Origin: Bacteroides faecis MAJ27
Lineage (GTDB): Bacteria; Bacteroidota; Bacteroidia; Bacteroidales; Bacteroidaceae
Direction of reading: 5' to 3'
Assembly (NCBI RefSeq): GCF_900106755.1
Contig: NZ_FNNN01000021.1
Coordinates: 1-64,000 of the forward strand
DNA: 64,000 nucleotides
How positions within the stretch are numbered: position 1 is the stretch's first letter; each line of letters opens with the position of its first letter. A model generated the notes under the pieces. The model was not told the origin of the DNA, searched no databases, and saw nothing but the letters and a program-made list of their open reading frames with translations. Made by a program: the position numbers and the translations under genes. This document shows positions 1 through 7,999 of this stretch, piece after piece.

Positions 1-1001
1 TAGTAAACCAGTTTCTTACGTCCCACTTTGTCGATGATGACAAGCGCCAGGACGGTGGTCAAGGTGTTAACTAGTCCTACGAGAACTTGGTAAAATAAAG
101 AATCCCCTCCGGAAAGGCCTGCATTTTCAAAAATAGAAGGACCGTAATAAAGTACGGCATTCACGCCCATGAATTGACCAAGAATCGCAATGCACACACC
201 AATGATGACTGCCTTAAAAATTCCCGGTTTCATCAGTAAAGCCCATTCAGATTTTGTTTCAGACGTCAAAACGGATTTCGTTTCATTTAATTGACTTGTT
301 GCCTCTGAAACAGAATTATATATTTTCTCTAATATATTGACAGCTTTTTCTTCTTTTCCTTTTACGATCAGCCAACGGGGACTTTCAGGAATGAAAAATA
401 TAATAATGAAGAACAACACAGCCGGCAACATTTCCATTCCCAACATTCCTCTCCATACTTCAGTCACAAATATTTTATTCAACCAGTCTATACTCAACTG
501 CGAACCGCTTTGCGCATATCCAAGTAATTGATAATTGACCAGATAAGCTCCGAGAAATCCAACAGTTACCGCCAACTGATACAGAGAAACCAGACGCCCT
601 CTGTACTGTGCCACCGAGACTTCGGATATATATAAAGGAGAGACAATAGAAACGACTCCAATACCCACTCCACCGATAATGCGATAAATAACCAGTTGAG
701 TGAAATCCGCAGAAATAGCACAACCCAAAGCAGATGTAGAAAACAAAACAGCCGAAATAACCATCGTTAATTTTCGTCCCAGTTTGTCACTCAAAATCCC
801 TGCAAAAAGGACACCAACAATAGAACCTATCAAAGCGCATCCCACATACCATCCTTGTTGCAAAGCATCCAGTTGAAAAAGTTGACTAACCTGAGCAATT
901 GTTCCGGAGATGACAGCAGTATCATATCCGAACAAAAACCCTCCTAATGCAGCCACAACAGAAAGGAATATAAGATAGCTAAAGTTAATTGCAGACTTCA
1001 T
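1..1001 (-). CDS. MFS sugar:proton symporter, XylE-like (3' end cut by window edge)
   Basis: The reading frame is open from an ATG at 1001 to the window edge, giving about 333 residues without a stop, so the C-terminus is missing. The protein starts with a hydrophobic helix and carries sugar-porter signatures: GGFLFGYDTAVISG near residue 21, DKLGRK after TM2, a PESPRWL motif closing the first half, and a second DKVGRK at the truncated end. This is the sugar porter branch of the major facilitator superfamily (xylose, arabinose, glucose or inositol importers of the inner membrane). It follows the DUF4434-like gene by 5 bp and is probably the last visible gene of the operon starting at 4076. The substrate cannot be read from the sequence. 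Confidence 0.9.
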   Translation of the reverse strand, partial: MKSAINFSYLIFLSVVAALGGFLFGYDTAVISGTIAQVSQLFQLDALQQGWYVGCALIGSIVGVLFAGILSDKLGRKLTMVISAVLFSTSALGCAISADFTQLVIYRIIGGVGIGVVSIVSPLYISEVSVAQYRGRLVSLYQLAVTVGFLGAYLVNYQLLGYAQSGSQLSIDWLNKIFVTEVWRGMLGMEMLPAVLFFIIIFFIPESPRWLIVKGKEEKAVNILEKIYNSVSEATSQLNETKSVLTSETKSEWALLMKPGIFKAVIIGVCIAILGQFMGVNAVLYYGPSIFENAGLSGGDSLFYQVLVGLVNTLTTVLALVIIDKVGRKKLVY

Positions 1002-1006
1002 ATTGT

Positions 1007-2107
1007 TTATTTTATTTCAAAATATTCTCTATATCTATCATATAAATGTCCGGCCTGCAAATAAGCAGATTGAGGACTCATAAAATGAGAAAACTCGAAG
1101 GTAATAGCCTTATCATATCCGGCTCGTTTGGCAGCTTCGAGTTTCATCCGAAGCTTATCAAATTTAATGGGTAGAAAATTAATAGGCATATCACGGTCAA
1201 AAGACTCAGCATTTGTCCAGCATTGCATACCATACCTATCTGCTAATTTTTTATTGACAGAGAAGAATGCATCCAATTCATCATAGTCAATATGTCCATC
1301 TTGAAAAGCACATGCGTCTACCACCTCATGGATACCATCGAAAATTTCATTCCATTCTTTTTCGTGTTGTTGTACAGAAACCGCATCTTCTCTGGTCAAT
1401 TTTCCTGTTCCCATGATCGCTTTTTTTCCGTCAATCCACGGAGAGATAAAAGTAGGAAGTCCGTTTGATACATCTTTACATTGCTTTCCCATAGCACGAA
1501 AGGCGTCAATGGCTCCTTTCGTTGCCCGGCTAATTTCTCCGCTGATGTACCAGCCTCCAAAACTTTTATACTTCTCTCCGTACATCTTCCACACTTCGTC
1601 AATCACATACTTGTTATCCTCAATCTCCCAACTTAAATCACCTGTATCCCAATAACGTCCTGAGTCATATAATCCAAAATAGAATTTCATATTATATTTC
1701 TCAGCCAGACGCAAATACATATCCACTAAATCGACTGATGGCATATAACATCCCTTCTTCAATAAATAAGGCGAAGGATAAGTCATAAATTTACGGTAAC
1801 CGGAACGAATCATGATCACCGTGTCGATACCAATTCTCTTCATGTGCTGAAAATCCAGATCCCATTCTTTCTCACCCCAATTCTGATGAGGAATATCATG
1901 AGATATTTCATCCAAAAAGGTTCCTGTAATTTTCAAGCCATTATTTTTAGGAACAATTAATTTGCTTTCCAAATCGCCAGCCTTGTTTATCGGAGAAAGT
2001 CCTCCCCTTCCCTCTCCCTCGGCTGCAAATAACGAAGGGGCAACTAAAGCGGAAGCTCCGGCCAGAGCTGCCTTCTTCAAGAAATCTCTACGATTATTAG
2101 TTTCCAT
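1007..2107 (-). CDS. Tat-exported DUF4434-like putative glycoside hydrolase
   Basis: The 366-residue protein begins with a twin-arginine signal (NNRRDFLKKAAL, residues 4-15, then a short alanine-rich hydrophobic stretch), so it is probably folded in the cytoplasm and exported to the periplasm. The mature part looks like a TIM-barrel protein with alternating strands and helices and many aromatic residues. Its GTFLDE, HQNWGEKEW and GGWYISGE segments resemble the DUF4434 family, which is regarded as glycoside-hydrolase-like; this assignment is from memory. It lies between an FAD oxidoreductase lipoprotein upstream and a sugar porter downstream, which suggests a role in degrading or modifying a small glycan or polyol. 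The catalytic residues are not certain. Confidence 0.6.
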   Translation of the reverse strand: METNNRRDFLKKAALAGASALVAPSLFAAEGEGRGGLSPINKAGDLESKLIVPKNNGLKITGTFLDEISHDIPHQNWGEKEWDLDFQHMKRIGIDTVIMIRSGYRKFMTYPSPYLLKKGCYMPSVDLVDMYLRLAEKYNMKFYFGLYDSGRYWDTGDLSWEIEDNKYVIDEVWKMYGEKYKSFGGWYISGEISRATKGAIDAFRAMGKQCKDVSNGLPTFISPWIDGKKAIMGTGKLTREDAVSVQQHEKEWNEIFDGIHEVVDACAFQDGHIDYDELDAFFSVNKKLADRYGMQCWTNAESFDRDMPINFLPIKFDKLRMKLEAAKRAGYDKAITFEFSHFMSPQSAYLQAGHLYDRYREYFEIK

Positions 2108-2198
2108 AGTTTTAATTTTTTTGTTTTTACTTCATATATATGTTAACCTATTGAATATACAGAGTCTCACAAAAACAATTGAGCGGCATTTATATGGT

Positions 2199-4076
2199 TC
2201 AGATATATTTCCCCGTTATGCTCACCTGTTTCTTATTGAAAGGATCTAAAACCTGATCAATCAAAACAGCCATTTCTCCTCTCAAGATATCCCGATTCAT
2301 ATCCAACGTCTGAAATCCGTATGCTTTCCATAGAGTTTCCGGATCAACGGTAACAGCCAGCCTTTCGTTTTCCGCTATTTTCCGGACAAGCTGAACGGCT
2401 TCTGCAATACTTAATTTCTCCGTTCCGGTTTTCTTCCATTCATCTTTTGATGCAGGATATACATCAAACAATCCATCCAGTTCGGAAGCGAGTAAAACTG
2501 TATCCGCTCTCAGCCAAGTCTGATTAGACCAATCCACGTTCTTCCCTTCTCCTTTTAATATACCGGTAGAGCCAATCCGTTGATAAGACGCAAACTTCAC
2601 ATCCGTCACAGGCACATCCAGATAAGGAAGCAGATATCCTTTTGCATCCAGAATAGCATTCTGGACATCACGGACAGAGACTTCATCAATCTTCTGATTA
2701 TTTTTTACTGCAAGCGCAGCCAAAGCACCTGCTGCCTGTCCTATCTGCAATACCACCGGCTGTAAACGAGTCGTCCCATTTATGATATTCGATACTGAAA
2801 TGGATTTTTCGGCAACAATCAAGCCATCAACATCCTTCGGAATCAATGTACCCAACGGTAAACCATAAGAAGGTATCGGATGAAAATAAAGATTAGGTAA
2901 TTCCTCATAGCCATGATAGCGGGTATGATGATGATCTACAGGATAATCGCCTACTGCGATACAAGTACGATATAGTTTTTCATCTTGTGTATATGGATTC
3001 AGAGCGTGATTCAGATTAAAACGAACCAATCCATGAATTCTTCTGGACTCTCTGTGATAAGGAATAAAAGGCAGCTTGTCTTCGGTCGGATATTCGTCAT
3101 CTGCCAGGCCCAATGTATTGTATCCCAGCTCATGCTGCAAGAAATAGACAAAACACATTGTATAATGTTTGGCATATTCCAAAGCTTTTCCGCGTTCCTC
3201 CGGAGACATCTCAATCAGATTGATATAATAATCATTACCTTCTATCGGCCAGTTAATCATATATTTATGATTAGGCAGCTTCCCATAAGTAATCATCATT
3301 TCTTTAGACCAGACACGGTCCGGCTCCTTGGGAGTAATACATACCGGATTAGCACACGCACAAGCAAATTCTTTAGGATCATAGCCTTCCGGTTCCGGAA
3401 TAGTCACATCCTTTCCATAATCCTTCAGTATGGCAACATAAGTGATATCCTGCACAATATTGTTCGGCTTCTCAGGAGCAATATCTTCGTGTGTATCATT
3501 TTTGCTCTCCATACCAATGTCATATCCCACTCCGCACATTTTTGCCACATCTCCCAGTTCAGTAGCATCAATCATCACCTTTGACCGGACAGTCTTCATT
3601 CCCTGCCCTTCCACATTCACTTTAGCTATCCACTCATCACCCACCCTTTTTACTTCTTCAAGGCGAGTCTGTTTCCAGACTTTCAGATTCTTTTCTGCCG
3701 ATACCATTTCGTGAAAGATCTTATTTCCAACTGAAGGCTCAAATAATACATTGCTCACCCAGCCTGTCTTCAAGGAATCTAACCCTCCATAATAATCTGA
3801 CAATCTGTTTTTGAATTCTCCCCAAAGTCCGGCAGGCAATCTATAATTTCCATCGACGGCACTTACACCTGCCGAAGTCAACATCCCACCCAACCAAGTA
3901 GTTTCTTCTAAAATTAAGGTATTTGCTCCCATACGGGCTGCCTGAATTCCTGAGGTCACACCACTGGCGCCACCACCTACAATCAGTACATCTACTCTAT
4001 TATCTCCTGAATTCATACAAGAGGAATAGAATACCACCAGAAATAGCCCACAGAGTGTTTGGAGTAAGTTTTTCAT
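2199..4076 (-). CDS. FAD-dependent oxidoreductase, lipoprotein
   Basis: The 625-residue protein has a lipoprotein-type leader ending in FYSSC (Cys20), then a Rossmann dinucleotide motif GGGASG at residues 34-39 and an acidic end-of-strand LILEE. This fits the FAD_oxidored family (PF12831), which covers many secreted Bacteroidetes enzymes of unknown substrate. A GTTRLQPVVLQIGQAAGALA stretch, typical of the C-terminal FAD-binding part, lies near residue 440. A cysteine-rich piece, CACANPVC, near residue 240 could hold a metal or a disulfide. It is probably the first gene of the operon with the DUF4434-like protein and the sugar porter. The substrate is unknown; oxidation of a sugar or polyol outside the cytoplasm is an inference from its neighbours. 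Confidence 0.75.
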   Translation of the reverse strand: MKNLLQTLCGLFLVVFYSSCMNSGDNRVDVLIVGGGASGVTSGIQAARMGANTLILEETTWLGGMLTSAGVSAVDGNYRLPAGLWGEFKNRLSDYYGGLDSLKTGWVSNVLFEPSVGNKIFHEMVSAEKNLKVWKQTRLEEVKRVGDEWIAKVNVEGQGMKTVRSKVMIDATELGDVAKMCGVGYDIGMESKNDTHEDIAPEKPNNIVQDITYVAILKDYGKDVTIPEPEGYDPKEFACACANPVCITPKEPDRVWSKEMMITYGKLPNHKYMINWPIEGNDYYINLIEMSPEERGKALEYAKHYTMCFVYFLQHELGYNTLGLADDEYPTEDKLPFIPYHRESRRIHGLVRFNLNHALNPYTQDEKLYRTCIAVGDYPVDHHHTRYHGYEELPNLYFHPIPSYGLPLGTLIPKDVDGLIVAEKSISVSNIINGTTRLQPVVLQIGQAAGALAALAVKNNQKIDEVSVRDVQNAILDAKGYLLPYLDVPVTDVKFASYQRIGSTGILKGEGKNVDWSNQTWLRADTVLLASELDGLFDVYPASKDEWKKTGTEKLSIAEAVQLVRKIAENERLAVTVDPETLWKAYGFQTLDMNRDILRGEMAVLIDQVLDPFNKKQVSITGKYI

Positions 4077-4418
4077 TTTAGAACGATTTGGTTACAACAC
4101 TTCTTAATTAATATCACGACACAAAGATAGCTATATTTATTAAATAAACAATAGATAATAAAATATTTTATTAATAAAGTTGATTTTAGCACTATTATTC
4201 ATTAATAGAGGAAATATATTTATCATTTTAGAGGATAACTCACTATAATACATCATCATATAAAAAGATTTCAAATAATTATCTATAATAGATTCCCTTC
4301 TCTATGGGAAATCAACAAACCATATATAGAGATTCAATTCTAATTTTTTCGTCGCAAAACTCTTTATTTAATAAAAAAATTAATTATCTTTGTGGATATT
4401 AGAAAATAAGTAAGACGT
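4077..4418. promoter_or_regulatory. Divergent promoter region of the FAD operon and the ROK regulator
   Basis: This AT-rich 342-bp gap holds two outward-facing Bacteroides -7 boxes. CAAAGATA at 4122-4129 reads TATCTTTG on the minus strand and serves the FAD operon, with a TTG-type -33 about 19 bp upstream. TATCTTTG at 4385-4392 on the plus strand serves the ROK gene, with the ATG 27 bp downstream. Between them lies a perfect 18-bp palindrome, TAATAAAATATTTTATTA (4156-4173). An AT-rich dyad suits a ROK repressor operator, as in NagC-type sites, but binding is inferred. Confidence 0.6.
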
Positions 4419-5627
4419 ATGAACCAACAATTTTTGAAAGAAATAGAAATGGGCTCCAAAAATGCCCTAGTTAAAAAGAGGATTATTACACATTATATAT
4501 ATAATGGAAGTTCCACCATTCCCGATCTTTCAAAAGAGCTGGACTTAAGTGTGCCCACTATTACCAAATTTATTGGCGAGATGTGTGAAGATGGCTACAT
4601 TAATGATTATGGGAAACTGGAAACCAGCGGAGGACGCCATCCGAATCTCTACGGACTGAATCCGGAATCCGGTTATTTTATAGGTGTAGACATAAAAAGA
4701 TTTGCTGTCAATATCGGGCTAATCAACTTTAAGGGTGATATGGTCGAACTTAAAATGAATATCCCTTATAAATTTGAGAACTCGATAGAAGGAATGAACG
4801 AGTTATGCAAGCTCATTCTCAACTTCATAAAAAAGCTTCCTATTAATAAGGAGAAGATTTTAAATATCAATGTCAATGTATCGGGACGTGTCAATCCGGA
4901 ATCCGGCTATAGTTTCAGCCAGTTCAATTTTGAAGAACGCCCGTTAGCGGATGTTCTATCAGAAAAGCTTGGCCATAAAGTGACCATTGACAATGACACC
5001 CGTGCCATGACTTACGGAGAGTATATGCAAGGATGTGTAAAAGGAGAAAAAGATATTATTTTCGTCAACGTCAGCTGGGGAGTCGGTATCGGAATCATTA
5101 TCGACGGCAAAGTTTATACCGGAAAATCAGGATTCTCGGGAGAATTCGGCCATGTTAATGCATACGATAATGAAATCATTTGCCATTGCGGCAAGAAAGG
5201 ATGCCTGGAAACAGAAGCATCCGGCTCTGCCCTTCACCGTATTCTTCTGGAACGCATCCAAAGTGGAGAAAGTTCTATCCTTTCTACCCGAATATCCGGA
5301 GAAGAAGATCCTATTACGCTTGACGAAATCATCACAGCCGTCAACAAGGAAGATTTGCTTTGCATTGAGATTGTCGAGGAAATTGGGCAAAAACTGGGCA
5401 AACAGATTGCAGGATTAATCAATATCTTTAATCCGGAACTGGTCATTATAGGCGGAACAGTATCTTTAACAGGAGATTACATCACCCAGCCCATCAAGAC
5501 AGCGGTACGCAAATATTCACTCAATCTGGTCAATAAAGATTCTGCCATCATTACGTCCAAATTGAAAGATAAAGCAGGCATTGTAGGCGCATGTATGCTG
5601 GCACGCAGCAGAATGTTCGAAAGCTAA
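4419..5627 (+). CDS. ROK family transcriptional regulator
   Basis: The 402-residue protein has an N-terminal winged helix-turn-helix (about residues 18-75, with IPDLSKELDLSVPTITKF as the recognition region) followed by a ROK sugar-kinase-like domain. Visible ROK hallmarks are DNDTRAM (191-197), GEFGHV (241-246) and the zinc-binding pattern CHCGKKGCLE (255-264). Members such as NagC, Mlc and XylR bind a sugar or sugar phosphate and repress nearby catabolic genes. It is divergent from the FAD oxidoreductase / DUF4434 / sugar porter operon and probably controls it. The ligand is unknown. Confidence 0.9.
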   Translation: MNQQFLKEIEMGSKNALVKKRIITHYIYNGSSTIPDLSKELDLSVPTITKFIGEMCEDGYINDYGKLETSGGRHPNLYGLNPESGYFIGVDIKRFAVNIGLINFKGDMVELKMNIPYKFENSIEGMNELCKLILNFIKKLPINKEKILNINVNVSGRVNPESGYSFSQFNFEERPLADVLSEKLGHKVTIDNDTRAMTYGEYMQGCVKGEKDIIFVNVSWGVGIGIIIDGKVYTGKSGFSGEFGHVNAYDNEIICHCGKKGCLETEASGSALHRILLERIQSGESSILSTRISGEEDPITLDEIITAVNKEDLLCIEIVEEIGQKLGKQIAGLINIFNPELVIIGGTVSLTGDYITQPIKTAVRKYSLNLVNKDSAIITSKLKDKAGIVGACMLARSRMFES

Positions 5628-5702
5628 ACCACCGCTACTTTATGCAAAGAGTTATGGCAGAGGACGATTTTAAATTAAAGCTCAAAAAATATTCAGAATC
5701 CT

Positions 5703-5732
5703 TTTGTTTTCTCAAATAAAGCTGTAATTTTG
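5703..5732 (+). promoter_or_regulatory. Promoter of tRNA-Thr
   Basis: TTTG at 5703-5706 and TAATTTTG at 5725-5732 match the Bacteroides -33/-7 pattern with an 18-bp gap. They place transcription start about 20 bp ahead of the tRNA at 5757. Confidence 0.6.
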
Positions 5733-5756
5733 CACACCGTAAACGAGAGACAAACC

Positions 5757-5829
<73 letters not shown>

Positions 5830-5838
5830 CTTGACAAT

Positions 5839-5870
5839 AAAGCGCTAACTACAGAATAGTTAGCGCTTTT
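5839..5870 (+). terminator. Intrinsic terminator after tRNA-Thr
   Basis: The arms AGCGCTAACTA (5841-5851) and TAGTTAGCGCT (5857-5867) form an 11-bp stem with a 5-nt loop, followed by TTTTCTT. It ends the tRNA transcript about 10 bp after the gene. Confidence 0.85.
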
Positions 5871-5895
5871 CTTATTAACCCCCAAAGCAAATCGC

Positions 5896-6777
5896 ATGAA
5901 ACGAGGTAAGAGCAGGAGATTATTTAAGAAGAAGAAGTCACATTCCAGTCAGAGATTAGGATGTATCATTGCCGTCATTGTACTCATTCCCATTTGTTAC
6001 GGGCTCTATCTGTACTATCAGCAATACAGTGTCCAGCACAGCAGTAGTCAGAATCAGACAGAAACATCAGTTTCCCGCCCCATCCCTTCCGACAAAGATT
6101 TGGAAATTCCCGTTTCATCAGTTCCCCGTCAGGAACAGATCATTCATCACAAGGGATATACGGTTTCCTACAATAAAGATTTGAAAATTCCGAATTGGGT
6201 TTCTTATGAGCTGACCCGTCAGGAAACAAAAGGAAAAGAAAAGAGAAGCGACAACTTCATTGCCGACCCTTTAGTAAAAGGTACAATTGCAACCAATGCG
6301 GATTATGCACGTTCGGGATATGACAAAGGACACATGGCACCTGCTGCCGACATGAAATGGAGCCCTGAAGTCATGAAAGAATCCTTCTATTTCAGCAATA
6401 TGTGTCCGCAACATCCACAACTCAACAGAAGGGGCTGGAAAAATCTGGAAGAAAAAATAAGAGACTGGGCGATAGCCGATAGTGCTATCATCATTATATG
6501 CGGACCTATCATCAACCAGTCATCCCGGACTATCGGAAAAAACAAAGTAGCAGTACCCGAACGGTTCTTCAAAGTAGTCCTCTCTCCTTTTGTCAAGCCG
6601 GTCCGTGGCATCGGGTTCTTATTCAACAACAGACAAGCGGTAGAGCCGCTTTCCACCTACGCAGTGACAATCGACAGCATCGAGAAGCTGACCAACATGG
6701 ACTTCTTCTCTCCCTTGCCCGATGAAATAGAAAATGAAGTAGAAGCCAATGCCGATTATTACCAGTGGCCTCACTGA
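5896..6777 (+). CDS. DNA/RNA non-specific endonuclease (NucA type), membrane anchored
   Basis: The 293-residue protein has a very basic N-terminus (KRGKSRRLFKKKK), one membrane helix at about residues 22-42, a Ser/Gln-rich linker, and then a Serratia/NucA-type beta-beta-alpha-Me nuclease domain. The catalytic motif appears as YDKGHMAPAAD (142-152) with His146 as general base; the usual DRGH is DKGH here. FSNMCPQ (166-172) holds the metal-binding Asn168. The topology puts the nuclease outside the cytoplasmic membrane, where it may degrade nucleic acids for nutrition or defence. It lies between the tRNA and mltG. Confidence 0.9.
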   Translation: MKRGKSRRLFKKKKSHSSQRLGCIIAVIVLIPICYGLYLYYQQYSVQHSSSQNQTETSVSRPIPSDKDLEIPVSSVPRQEQIIHHKGYTVSYNKDLKIPNWVSYELTRQETKGKEKRSDNFIADPLVKGTIATNADYARSGYDKGHMAPAADMKWSPEVMKESFYFSNMCPQHPQLNRRGWKNLEEKIRDWAIADSAIIIICGPIINQSSRTIGKNKVAVPERFFKVVLSPFVKPVRGIGFLFNNRQAVEPLSTYAVTIDSIEKLTNMDFFSPLPDEIENEVEANADYYQWPH

Positions 6778-6846
6778 CATCCGACAAATTCAGCCGGATT
6801 TCAACTATTCATCACTGAAAGGAATCGCTCCTATCCAAAATCTTCC

Positions 6847-6854
6847 TATCTTTG
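6847..6854 (+). promoter_or_regulatory. -7 box of mltG
   Basis: TATCTTTG is the Bacteroides -7 element, 27 bp ahead of the mltG ATG. A clear -33 TTTG was not seen at the right distance. Confidence 0.45.
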
Positions 6855-6881
6855 ACGCAATTTTTAAAGTAACGTCTCAAA

Positions 6882-7919
6882 ATGAAAAAGAAAACAAGGA
6901 ATATCTTATTATCCATTCTGATCGGAGCCTTCCTTCTGTGCGCCATTGTCGGAGGAACAGTCTATTATTATCTGTTCGCTCCGCAGTTTCATCCTTCCAA
7001 AACAGTCTATGTATATATAGACCGGGATGATACGACAGATTCTATCTACAATAAGATCAGGCAAACCGGTCATGTCAACCAATTCACCGGCTTCCTCTGG
7101 ATGGCAAAATATAAAAAACTGAATCAAAACATACACACCGGACGTTATGCAATACGACCGAATGACAACGTATATCATGTATTCAGCCGACTTTCCAGAG
7201 GTTATCAGGAACCGATAAACCTCACTATCGGAAGCGTGCGGACATTAGACCGGCTCGCACGGAGTGTCGGCAAGCAACTAATGATCGACTCCGCCGAGAT
7301 AGCCCGCCACTTATTCGATTCCACATTTCAGGCAGAAATGGGATATACACCGATCACTATGGCTTGCCTCTTTATCCCCGAAACCTATCAGGTATACTGG
7401 GATATGAGCGTCGACGAGTTCTTCAAACGTATGCAAACAGAACACCAACGATTCTGGAACGACGAACGCCTTGCCCGGGCAACCGCCATCGGCATGACAC
7501 CGGAAGAAGTCTGCACCCTCGCCTCCATTGTTGAAGAAGAAACCAACAACAATGAAGAAAAGCCAGTGGTAGCCGGCTTATACATCAACCGCCTGCACAC
7601 AGATATGCCACTACAGGCAGACCCGACCATCAAGTTCGCCTTACAGGATTTCGGCCTGCGACGCATCACCAATGAACACCTGAAAGTCAATTCCCCCTAC
7701 AATACGTACATTAACACCGGATTACCTCCGGGCCCCATCCGTATCCCTTCTAAAAAAGGATTGGACAGTGTATTAAACTACACGAAACACAATTACATCT
7801 ACATGTGCGCGAAAGAAGATTTCTCCGGTACCCACAATTTCGCATCCAATTATGCCGATCACATGGCAAATGCAAGAAAATATTGGAAAGCACTTAATGA
7901 AAGAAAGATTTTCAAGTAA
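6882..7919 (+). CDS. mltG: Endolytic murein transglycosylase MltG
   Basis: The 345-residue protein has one N-terminal membrane helix (about 8-31) and a periplasmic YceG domain. The catalytic segment LASIVEEET (213-221) contains the conserved glutamates at 218-220, and QADPTIKFAL (245-254) and NSPYNTY are family signatures. MltG cuts nascent peptidoglycan strands next to the cytoplasmic membrane and so sets glycan length. Its length is normal for the family. It is transcribed from its own -7 box and is not visibly coupled to the nuclease gene. Confidence 0.95.
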   Translation: MKKKTRNILLSILIGAFLLCAIVGGTVYYYLFAPQFHPSKTVYVYIDRDDTTDSIYNKIRQTGHVNQFTGFLWMAKYKKLNQNIHTGRYAIRPNDNVYHVFSRLSRGYQEPINLTIGSVRTLDRLARSVGKQLMIDSAEIARHLFDSTFQAEMGYTPITMACLFIPETYQVYWDMSVDEFFKRMQTEHQRFWNDERLARATAIGMTPEEVCTLASIVEEETNNNEEKPVVAGLYINRLHTDMPLQADPTIKFALQDFGLRRITNEHLKVNSPYNTYINTGLPPGPIRIPSKKGLDSVLNYTKHNYIYMCAKEDFSGTHNFASNYADHMANARKYWKALNERKIFK

Positions 7920-7920
7920 T

Positions 7921-7954
7921 TTTGTGATAAAACGAGCTAAAAAGGCTATCTTTG
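7921..7954 (+). promoter_or_regulatory. Promoter of the iorA-iorB-paaK operon
   Basis: TTTG at 7921-7924 and TATCTTTG at 7947-7954 are 22 bp apart and directly follow the mltG stop. The start codon of iorA lies at 8000, leaving a leader of about 40 nt. Confidence 0.65.
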
Positions 7955-7999
7955 CGCGATAGAATAACAAACTGTGATCAACACTAATAAAGGAAATAT

